Below are positions 12,440 to 23,300 of a stretch of 64,000 nucleotides of DNA, one piece after another; positions within the stretch are counted from its first letter, which is position 1; the number at the start of each line of letters is the position of its first letter. A program made the position numbers and the translations under genes. Below the pieces are notes generated by a model. It made no database searches. It saw only the letters and a list, made by a program, of their open reading frames with translations, and had not been told where the DNA came from. Source of the stretch: Heliocidaris tuberculata (Eukaryota > Echinodermata > Echinoidea > Camarodonta > Echinometridae); assembly GCA_025618425.1 (NCBI GenBank), contig CM046849.1:28026867-28090866 (forward strand). Direction: 5' to 3'.

Positions 12440-12574
12440 TTAAATACATTTTTCTTTATCAGCATGAGCCGAACTCGACTTACGATCGGCTCTTTCACGT
12501 AAAACACGGTTACCAGAGCAAGATACACAGAGATGACCGCGAACACACACGGGGACTCAACGTACATGACGAGG

Positions 12575-12756
12575 TAATTAATGATGATGTGATGGTGGTG
12601 GTGGTAATGATGATGATGAATATGATCATGATAATGCTGACGTTAATAATGATCCCGATGACGATCATGGGATGATGATGATGATGATGTTGAAATAACG
12701 ATATGGATGACGATACGTATTATCTATGGCGATGGAGATCATGGCCATAATAACGG

Positions 12757-12794
<38 letters not shown>

Positions 12795-13055
12795 ATGATT
12801 ATGATGTTGATGCTGATTGAGATGATGGTATGGTGATGATGATGGTGGTGATAATGATGATGGTGATGATAATGCCGACAATGATGATGGTGGTGACTGA
12901 TAATTATGACGGTAACGATAATAATTACGATGGTGCTGCTGCTGATGATGATGTTAATGATAAACGTGACGATGATGACGATAGCGATGATGATGATGAT
13001 GATGACGACGGTGTTGATGATCATGATAATGATAACAAGGATCACGATAATATTT
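12575..13055. repeat. Degenerate (GAT)n array
   Basis: About 480 bp of ATG/GAT triplets with GAC, AAT and GGT variants. Long open frames on both strands here (Asp-rich, Ile/His-rich) are consequences of the repeat. Confidence 0.93.
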
Positions 13056-14707
13056 AACTCAAAATGTTCATTATGAATACTGGATTTGCAACGTGAGATA
13101 AAGATAAAAACCTCCCTCTTTAATTGACTTTTCCCTGTATCAATAATATCAATCTTTCTCACTTGATATGAAAACCGGCAAATATTTCCTCTCCTCTGTC
13201 TTCTACTTCGTCCAGGAATCCAGTAAAGCCGTACCAGCTCTCTCCTCGTCTGCATACGGTCATCGACCCCCGCTTGAAAAGACGACACGCAAGCACGCCC
13301 GCGTCGAGCTAGTCATGAAAGGTTTCTACCGTCATCGCGGAACCAACCTACCGGAGTACGGCACGGAAGCTCATCTGCTCCCTCATTAAAAATATTTGAA
13401 GGAAAACAGGATAACAGTTTTTCTAAAACTGATGGGATGTATAACGGGATTTAAAAAAAAAAAAAAAATCAAAGACTTAACGCATGTCGGGCAGGAGCAG
13501 GGTAATACAAAAACTTGACAAAGTAGATGATTCAGAAACATTCTCAGTATCAAATTTTATTAGGATATGATACAAAAACTTCAGTGTTCAAAGTCAAACT
13601 GGAGATGGCGCTTCAAAAACTCTATCAAATGGCAAACTAGAAAATTATGAAAAAAAGAAGTTCTAAATAACAAAAAAGCAATGATATGAACTCTCTCAAT
13701 GGATTATTCAAAAACTTTCCTGTAAGATTACAGGACAAAGAAGTGAAAATGACGTCCTAAAATATTGCCAACTCTTAGTTATTTTCCTATTTTTGGAAGA
13801 GATAATTAAATTTAAATTTGTTGAAATATTCTCATCATTAAATGGCCAAAGACAGACTAGATGATGATGGCGTATGTATCAAAATTAAATTGATAGGGAA
13901 GGCCGCTGTGACTATGAAGAGTAATAAAACATGTTTTCCCAATAAGATTACCAAAAGTCAAAACTAGGGTATTTGGGCTACATGATAAATGTGTCCAATA
14001 TCAGTTATAAATAAACTAGGCAGGGAATGGATTTAATGAATAGGACCAAGACAGCAGCTTATTATCAAACTATTTAAAAAAGACAACATGAAAAGGAAAA
14101 GTCAATCCTTCTTGACGTTATTCATGTACATGTACCATGTTTACTGCTTGAGAATGAATGTTAGAGAATAAAAAATATGATCAGTTGAACTAATATGTAA
14201 ATGTTGCTACAACTCTATATTTGTATTCTTTATACACATGTAGACTACTAATATTACAAGGAAAAGGACATAAGATAATAAAGCAAGCACACATACACAG
14301 ATACACAAACACTAAAACTGCATTTTGAATGCATTATGCATTTCATTTAATCAGTGTTTTAACACGAAGCCAATGTCTAATGAAAATTTAATTACTTTAA
14401 ACGAAGAGCATAGAAATTTTCATATTGTTCTTAAAGAACACAATAACAATTTCCCCCAAATTATCACAATTCAATGAATACCAAATTAATGTCAGTATAT
14501 AAGAAGCCTAAAATCAGCCAGAGGCCACACAGCATGTGACTGTATAGACCCTTGCATAGTGAAAATGCTTCAAGCCATCTCAGTCTTGCCCTTGTTTTAA
14601 TCATAAATTCCATTTTTTTTTAATGTTTTGCCCCACTCTCTGCCCTTTACAGTGACAAATTTGAGGCCCACAGAAGTATGCAAACTTGGCTGCAGTTGTA
14701 TTATTCT

Positions 14708-14878
14708 ATATTATAAAACGGGTTCAAGAATGTAGCCATCCTGATTGGTCAAATAACATCACGTGACCGTGCAAAAAAAAAGTACTAACGCACGGCGAGG
14801 GGACTAACGCACGGCTAATCCGGATCAAACACTAAGATTGTAAGAAAACATTTAGATTGTAGACCCGTTTTATAAAAC
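14708..14878. mobile_element. Short inverted-repeat element, TTTTATAAAACGGGT ends
   Basis: TATTATAAAACGGGTTC at the left and GACCCGTTTTATAAAA at the right are inverted repeats. The interior has CTGATTGGTCAAATAACATC (a CCAAT motif on the minus strand) and ACTAACGCACGG twice. Confidence 0.6.
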
Positions 14879-15045
14879 TATTAATACATGGTTGTGAGTT
14901 CGTGCGTTAGTGCGATCCAGCAACACGCAGGTTTTTATCGTGGTGTCTAACACACTCGGCTATGCCTCGTGCGTTAATACACCACGATAAAAACCTTTGT
15001 GTTGCTAGATCGCACTAACGCACTCCCAACCATGTATTAATAGTA
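14878..15045. mobile_element. Foldback element abutting the previous one
   Basis: Arms 14878-14946 and 14979-15045 (ACTATTAATACATGGTTG against its complement), about 68 bp each with few mismatches, with a 32-bp loop. It shares the GTGCGTTAGTGCG/ACTAACGCAC motif with the adjacent element. Confidence 0.8.
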
Positions 15046-16093
15046 TATTAATTCTCATCTATAAAAATAACAAAATAAACTAGTAACCAACATATAACAA
15101 AAACTATAACTTGTCTTTATAGGTAGGTTACATCTAACATGGATCATCAAGTTTATGAAAATCATATTGCACATTTGTTCGATAAATATTATCAACATAA
15201 TTAAAAACAAAAGGAAGAGTGATGAATAACATTCTGCTGTATGATACTTGCATAAATTGTTTTAAAAATTCCTCCTTTAGAGAAAAAACTGAAATTTAAC
15301 AAAGGATACATAGCTTTCAAACATTTTTTGTTCTTACAGAAGATGATAAAATGAAGAAAGCAGAATAATGAGAGTACTAAGAAGAGAGTGAGAGGGAAAC
15401 TACATATCTTTCTCTCAAAAAAGAGAAGAGGGGTGACATACAAGTAGAGATCGACAAAGTGCCAGAGAATAATGGAGAGAGAGAGAGAGAGAATATTCGA
15501 CTAACAAAGAACATAATTGTGCAAATCCTCCCCTTATTCAACTTCAAGTACGTTCACTGTTAGGAATGTATGTATGTTAGGTACCACTATTACAAATGAG
15601 GGTTTTGATTCAAAATTGGCACTCCACCGTGTACCAAAGCAAAATATCCCAATACAACTTGATTGGTTTGGTCTTGTCATTATGCATAAGAATATGCACA
15701 AAATCAAACGCAGACCTACATGTACATGTCATTCATCCACATATGCAGTAAACCTTGCATGGACACATACTTTTTACTTTTAACACGTTTTAACACGTTT
15801 TTACACATTTAATTTTTCATTACTTGTACCAGTCCTAGAACACAATACAAATTAAAAGCAAACAATTCAACTTTCAGGTACATGTATTAGTATATAATTA
15901 TTCAGAGTGGCTAACTCTTAATTGACAACTTTTCAAATTCACAAAGTAAAAACAACCACCACCACCACCAGTACCAAAGTAGGCCTATTACTAAATGTCA
16001 CAATGGTCTGCAATAATTTGTCTCTCTGCCCATCACGTACAGCATACATATTACACCACATCATTGAATACACAACTACTACTGACAAAGCTT

Positions 16094-16300
16094 TGAACCC
16101 TTTCATGACAAATGCCTACATTTTGCTGTGGCTCAGTTACTTTTGATCTGTGCACATTTTCGTTGCCTTATCATATGCCACTAGCTACCAGGGATTTGTA
16201 CAAGGAAAATAAGCATTACTACTCTTAAATTGGCAACATGTTGAAAAGTAACAAAAATCACTGTTTTTACATACTAACTACAATTCTTGCCATTGAAATG
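16094..16300 (+). repeat. Dispersed repeat, copy A (partner at 43855)
   Basis: CCCTTTCATGACA, GTGGCTCAGTTACTTTTGAT, GTCCATTTTCGTTGC-like and CTTAAATTGGCAACA occur in the same order as in the sorcin intron copy at 43855-44250. Confidence 0.6.
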
Positions 16301-16514
16301 CAGCTGAAATCATCAATGTATTCTTCCTACACATTTTTCTATCATATTCAACAAGTTCTGTTAAGTTAAGGCACATCATAGTACAATAGTAATTTCCATC
16401 ACCATAAATATTTCTATAAATTCATTCAATATAACAATAGAGATAGCGTATAAAACACCACCACCAATTCTATGGACAACATATGCTTTTACATACCTGT
16501 AGATATGGGGTAAC

Positions 16515-16762
16515 CTCGCTAGTCATAAGAACACTTATTCATAAGGACCACTATCCATAACGCGTGACTAAATGAATAGCGGTTTTGTACGAATAGCGGT
16601 CCTTCTGAATAGTGAGCAAACCATTGACAAATCTCCTTGCTATTCATAAGGACATACATTCATAAGGACCACTATTCATAACTACTCATAAGGACTGCTA
16701 TTCACAGCGCGTGGTAAATGAATAGCGGTTTTCTATGAATAGTGGTTTTTATGAATAGCGAG
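16515..16762. repeat. Twin palindrome built from ATTCATAAGGAC repeats
   Basis: Two hairpins (16515-16617 and 16632-16762). Each left arm is made of short tandem copies of ATTCATAAGGACCACT and each right arm of the complement (AATAGCGGTCCTT-like), with a CGCGTG-like centre. They start CTCGCTA/CTTGCTA and end TAGTGAG/TAGCGAG. Confidence 0.75.
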
Positions 16763-17302
16763 TGGACCCGGTAGATATATTTACTAGTGCACTGTTTTTT
16801 TCCTCACCTCAATAATTATGTACAACTTATTGAATTATTCTAATTGCAGCTCATAGTAGTTTGCATGGATTTTTAAAGCACCACGTATATGTCCATGACA
16901 TGCCGAATACTGGCAGTGCAATATCTTATGAACGTAACTCTCTACAAAGATATTTTGCAAAAATTACATCACAATCGCTGAAAATCACAAACACAGATAT
17001 GCATATTTGGGACTGGCTGGGAGCATGATGGCCCTTTAGAACAATATTGCCTACATTTTTTGACATGTACAACTCGAGTCAATCTGGATTGATACCCCTT
17101 GGCCTAACCTTTGTTGAGAGCAAGAAGGACATTAGCTCTATGGAAACTACATGAGATAATGCCCCTCTAGCTCTACCTAGACAATATATATATTCCAGCA
17201 TCCAGCTTATCTCTCTATGGTCTCTAGCAGATCCAATTTACCGTCATAAAGTAGAACTTTCCGTCACCTTGACCAGATAACAGCATGAGATGAGGTCACA
17301 GT

Positions 17303-17374
17303 TCATAGCTTGGGTTGGTCAGGTTTACCATAGGTCCTCAGACGCTCTTGGAGACCCGACCATGCCTTTTCGAC
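17303..17374 (-). CDS. COASY: COASY last coding exon
   Basis: The acceptor is GTTCTTTCAG before GTCGAA. It encodes [20 protein letters not shown] plus PKL and a TGA stop (17305-17303), matching the family ending VEKAW. It is only 72 nt and is recognised by homology and phase. Confidence 0.88.
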   Translation of the reverse strand, partial: VEKAWSGLQERLRTYGKPDQPKL

Positions 17375-20300
17375 CTGAAAGAACAACATAGCTTATCATC
17401 ATGTCTTGGACTTTGAACAAGGTAGGATCGGGAATGCAAGAGACAGAGAATACATGGTACATTAATCCCAAGAAAATTGGGAAATATGGAAAAAGAATCA
17501 GCTATAAGCACAAGGAGGAAGGTATAAATAATTTGTGATGTCAGGAATGAAAGAGTGGTATTAATTGGTAAAGGTTTCTGCTTTTTGGAGCAGGGGTACA
17601 TTCTGCCCCTCCCCCCCCCCCCCTTCCCCTTCATATCGGCCGCAGAGTGACGAAACATTACGGAACTTGGTATGTGGATAAAGCATCTTACAATGAAAAA
17701 GCACATGAAGTGCTTATTCATGAACCTTTTAGGGCTGAGCAATAGGACCTATATTCCATATTATCATCTTCAAAGATAGGTCATTAGCTGATAACCATTA
17801 CCTCAACATTATGGGATATGCATTTATGACCGTCTGGGGGGTGTTTCACAAAGAGTTAAGTTTGACTTAAAGTCGCACTTAAATTCCTAGTTGCGTGCGG
17901 TATATGACACATCACCGCATTGGTCAGATCATGCTATTGGATGATCTACCAATGAGAGAACATAAAGACCAGCCTAGGAAATAATTTTTTTTTTTAGGGG
18001 CTACTTTTTTTTTTGCCCTGGGGCTACTTTTGAATTTTATGGGGCTATTTCTTATGTCATTGGGGCTACTATTTTAATGGAAGGTGCAGATTGGTAATCA
18101 ATTTTTTTTGTTTTGTTTTGTTACATTGGTACTAATCGTACCTCATGCACAGGTTTACTTTACATCATACTGCCCAATTTAATTTTAAAATAGAAATTCT
18201 ATTGATTTTTAAAATCTTAACTTCACCCACCCCCCCCCCCCCCATCAGATTTTTTTTTTTTCTTCAAAATTTGAAGGAATAAATCAACAATAGGTCAATT
18301 CAACAATACGTCAATTTCACCCGAATTTGCTGTCATTAGGCGTATTTCCCACGGAGATGTTTATTTTACGCGAAAAGGCGGGCTTGGTGTGTGTTTTTTT
18401 TCTCTCGCACATAATACTTCTAAATCCGCTTGGACGTACGTACGTACGTATACACTGTGAATGCGCACAGTTCCTGGCGATTTTTCTTTTCTAATTTGTT
18501 TTTCGCGGATACCATCTCATTCGATGAGCATCGCTCTCGCGCGCGATAAGTAAAAAGCCCCGTCATAAATACACCGATTTCTTGATTTGTAGAGCGTTTT
18601 CGTTGACTCTGTTTCTCACAACCCGACTTAAGCGCCACGTGCTTTGAAAAAATGGCACTAATTCTGTATTTTTTAGGCAGGCTTTGGCTTTACAGATTAA
18701 TTTTTGAGGTGACTACGGACTTAATGTGGTAAGGGACAATTTCTCTGTGTGGTGTATAATATCCGGTCGTAGATCTAGTGATAGTCTCATTACACGGATG
18801 ATGGTAATTTTAGACCTATCGTTGTAACAGTGATATTGCGTTTCGGAAAGGAAATTTTCACAAAAGGTGTCGCGCAAAGACTAAGTGAAATGAAGCTGTC
18901 GATGAATTTATACAACCCTGATATAGAATGAGGGTAGTTACTGTCTATCTTCAGTTTCCCTGTCGATATGCGATTGTTGTCATTTGGTCTAGCGCTCACG
19001 ATGCTACACATTCGCGATGTGCTAAGCTCCGAGTCAACAACGAGATAAAAGGTTGAATTTAGCTGCTTTTTGAGCATAACAGTGATTTTCTTTCGAATCA
19101 TTGATGGGGGCGACTCATATGAAAACGGTCGCCCCCAAATACAGGTTTTCCAGCATTTATTGGGGCGATATGGTAGTCGACGAGGGCGAAATCGCCCGTC
19201 GCCCCCGTATATTTCCGACGCTGATAAAGACATGATAATAAATCGAAATGGTTTGGGTTTATTTACGATAGAAGTACCTGTTTCTGAGTGATTTCTGGAT
19301 CCCATATGGTACAAAGAACCACGTTGCTCCTCGAAACTCTTTCTTCGTTGCTCATCTGAGATTCAATCCTCTGAAGGGCTCTCTCTTCTACCAGACCATC
19401 CCTCTCCATGATCCTCTGTACTGCCTGTACATAGCAACAAAGCAAAGGGATTATTATCCAGTATTTTAGTTCACAACATTCATTCCTTTCTAACTTTTCT
19501 AATAAGCTGATCTGAGTGAAGAGCAAATATTAATCACGGAAAAAGAATGGTGAATACTTCGTCTTGGACCAAGAAAGACTTATTTAAACCCAAGTCATGA
19601 CCATAGCAAACTATGTATATTGCTTGTAAGTGGTATCTGTTTTATAACCCCGAAGTCACATACATCTCTCTCTCTCTCTCTCTCTCTGAATATAAAACAA
19701 TGATAATATGTGAGAACTTTACCTCTTTCTTTGGTATGATACACGTCCATACTTCTTGCGTGAACTGATCCCAACTAGCTTCTAAGAGAACTGCCGCATC
19801 TAGAATGCATATTGTTTTACCTGCAAAATCACAAGCAAAATATTGAAAAAGATATCACTGTTGGATAAATCTTTGAATAATAGTCACACTGTACTTGTTA
19901 TGCTACATTATGTACAGGGAAGTCAAATTTCTCTGTTTTAAAATTGAACATAAAAGGTATCTGAATCTGGGTGCCTCTATTCTTTGCAAGAATTACACAA
20001 TTTGTTAGTACATGTACATGTCCATCGGGTGCCGTTGTCCTATACACAGGACCTACATTCAACATCCTATCCAAACTTAAAGAAAAATAAATCTGCCTCT
20101 TCTGTTTAGTTCAGATTTTTAATGAAATTTTTCCAAATACACAGAGAAAAAAAAATGACTGGAAAGCTACATGAACAATCTTTTTTCCTTTTTCAAAATT
20201 TTTGTATTTCTTTGACAACTTAATGTCCATTTAGCATTTTTTGTTATTGCTTCTGGGTCATATCAGAAAGTGTTCAATAGAATTGTTTCTCGCTTTGGTC

Positions 20301-23300
20301 AACATTTGGAAGAAGCAAGAGTCTGCTTTTGTAGATTTTTGCCACACATGCTATGGAACACTACATGTATACCATACACAAAACAATTTGGCAGTCCAGT
20401 GATTTAGTTCCTGGAACAACAATTGAAAGAAATAGAGATTCTGAAGGCAGAGAGCTCAAAAAATTCTCACCCTGCGTTGTGTATTCATCAATCTGAGATT
20501 GGGCTAGCCTTTGAATCGAGGGCCAAACTATCTTGTTGAGGGCCTGCAGTCTAGCTGGATTGGAGAACACCTTTGGTCCGAGTACAGCCCTGTTTATCCT
20601 CCCATCTTCACCAAGCACATCTGAAAATGAGTTTTGGAGAAAGGGATTTCATGAATTTACCGACAGCAAGTTTGCTCATAGGTTGCTTTCTTCTGACTGT
20701 CATCAAGTAAACAAAAGTATGTATCTAACAAAAATTATGGTATGCCTTGGCAGCATTTTAATTATCCTGAGTAAAAGAAGATTAAAATGTACAGAGAGAA
20801 TGAGACATAAATAATGTACAAAAGGAACAATTGTGCGGAACAAAGAATGAATAAGACGGAAAAGCAGAAGACAAAATGAACAATAATAATGAACTGTTTA
20901 TAAAAGTGCATTGAAAATGTATGTATATGGATATTTCCAGAAATAAGGGTCCCAATTTAAGATATTCTTGGTGTCCTGCTTACATATGAAACACACACGT
21001 TTTTGTGGCTCTGAGTGTAAGATGCCAAATCATGGAGTATAACTGCAAAGTGATTCTAAGCATAACATTGCATCGTCACTGTTAGAATAGTACTCAATCT
21101 TACTCCACTATTTATCTCTCTACCCAGAGCCACAAAAAAACAGTGTGTTTCAATGTAAGGGGGACACTAAGAATGTCACAAATTGGGACCCTTATTTCTG
21201 GAAATACCCATAGGGTAAGTTTCACCAAGAGATAAACAATGAAAAAATAAATCATAAAGCAAATTTCATTGTATAAGTAAATAAAATAATCATTTTTCAA
21301 GATATCTGCGGCAGATACGGGTACTACCTGCTGTGCCTTTGAAGATGGCAAAGCCTATCAATATTTGCTTCTTTCCATTTTACAATTAATGGCTGCCATG
21401 TGAAAACACAAAACACAGAATAGGTAAGACCCTGAAGTAATTTCATAGTTGACTGGTGTAAGCTATACCTCTTTACCTTGTCCAAACTCTTCAATGATTT
21501 GTTGATGTGCGAGTGTGCCCGGTTCATATGCCCTGTGACCCAGTTTATCACAGTCTATGATGGCAGCACCTAGCCCTGCAAGCCTTCTGCACACTGATGA
21601 CTTCCCACTGGCTATTCCACCTGTCAGGCCGATGATATAAGGTGTTGGTTTTTCTCCCACTACCTGCAAGATAACAGTAAACAAGATGAATGCGACTGTG
21701 TCTCCTATATGCCTCCGCCTAAATTCAGTTCATGGCTCAAACTGTTCTTGAAATACTGTGATAACCAGAATAAAAAAGCCCACAATTACATGTTAATTGA
21801 CCTCTTTGACATTTGACCTTACATTTCATAACCCTAAAAGTCTGATCACTTTATCTCCTAGTCATGAATACAAAATAGTGGAGATTTGGTGGTAACAATG
21901 CTAAAAAACATTAATTTCAGATATAATGACCTCTATCACCTGTCACCATTGACCTACGTGAACAAAAATCTAATCAGTTCATCTCACTATGGTGATGAAC
22001 ACTAGTACCAAGTTTGAAGCTAATTCAACGCAAAAATGTGGAATTTCAGAAATGACCTCTTTAACCTTTGACCTTTTCCCTACATCTGCTGAAATCTAAT
22101 CGGATCATCTTCCTATGGTGATACATACTAGTACCAAGTTTGAAGTTCATACCTACATGTATATTGGTTCTTGATTCCAAAATGGCTCCCCCCCTACTCG
22201 TATAATAAAGATGATTACATTATTCATATAGCCCTTATTTTTTACTAACAAAATTGCTCTACAGTGTACATTACAATTGCAAAGTTCACCACTCCTTGGG
22301 GGCATTCCAAATACTCATGTTATGAGCACATATACATTATAAGGAAATTGCATTTTACAAGGTGATCTATCTGCAGATAGAGTTGAAGAATAGCATGCCC
22401 TCTCAACTTCTTTTCTTTTTGTTCTTTTATGCTTTCTTATCTTCTTTTAACCTTTGTTCATCTCCTTCTTCTCCTTGACAATTCTCCTTTCTTCCTCTTT
22501 CTCCCTCCTCTTTCAATTTCCTCTATCTTCTTCTTGCTCCTCCTCCCCTCCTCCTTCTCCTCCTCCTCCTCCTCCTCCTCCCCTCCTCCTCCTCCCCTCC
22601 TTCTCCTCCTCCTCCTCCTCCTCCCCTCCTTCTCCTCCTCCTCCTCCTCCTCCCCTCCTTCTCCTCCTCCTCCTCCTCCTCCTCCCCTCCTTCTCCTCCT
22701 CCTCCTCCTCCTCCCCTCCTTCTCCTCCTCCTCCTCCTCCTCCTCCCCTCCTTCTCCTCCTCCTCCTCCTCCTCCTCCTCCTCCTCCTCCTCCTCCTCCT
22801 CCCCTCCTTCTCCTCCTCCTCCTCCTCCTCCTCCCCTCCTTCTCCTCCTCCTCCTCCTCCTCCCCTCCTTCTCCTCCTCCTCCTCCTCCTCCTCCCCTCC
22901 TTCTCCTCCTCCTCCTCCTCCTCCCCTCCTTCTCCTCCTCCTCCTCCTCCTCCTCCCCTCCTTCTCCTCCTCCTCCTCCTCCTCCTCCTCCTCCTCCTCC
23001 TCCTCCTCCTCCTCCTCCCCTCCTTCTCCTCCTCCTCCTCCTCCTCCTCCCCTCCTTCTCCTCCTCCTCCTCCTCCTCCCCTCCTTCTCCTCCTCCTCCT
23101 CCTCCTCCTCCCCTCCTTCTCCTCCTCCTCCTCCTCCTCCTCCCCTCCTTCTCCTCCTCCTCCTCCTCCTCCTCCCCTCCTTCTCCTCCTCCTCCTCCTC
23201 CTCCTCCTCCTCCTCCTCCTCCTCCTCCTCCTCCTCCCCTCCTTCTCCTCCTCCTCCTCCTCCTCCTCCCCTCCTTCTCCTCCTCCTCCTCCTCCTCCCC

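Larger units (their letters stand above)
13400..17302. other. AT-rich non-coding DNA downstream of COASY
   Basis: No ORF with recognisable similarity. It may contain the COASY 3' UTR (several TTTATT sequences would be AATAAA on the minus strand) but its extent cannot be set. It holds the foldback elements at 14708-15045 and 16515-16762 and a dispersed repeat from 16094. Confidence 0.5.

Noticed and set aside
12665..13288. 207-codon minus-strand frame, Ile/His-rich
   Set aside because: Translation of the (GAT)n repeat; no conserved domain.
17338..17742. 134-codon minus-strand frame
   Set aside because: Reads the last COASY exon in the wrong frame and continues into the intron.
18790..19314. 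174-codon minus-strand frame in COASY intron 8 and exon 8
   Set aside because: Overlaps the true exon in another frame and a nested inverted repeat; no recognisable motifs. Could be a decayed transposon ORF but cannot be supported.
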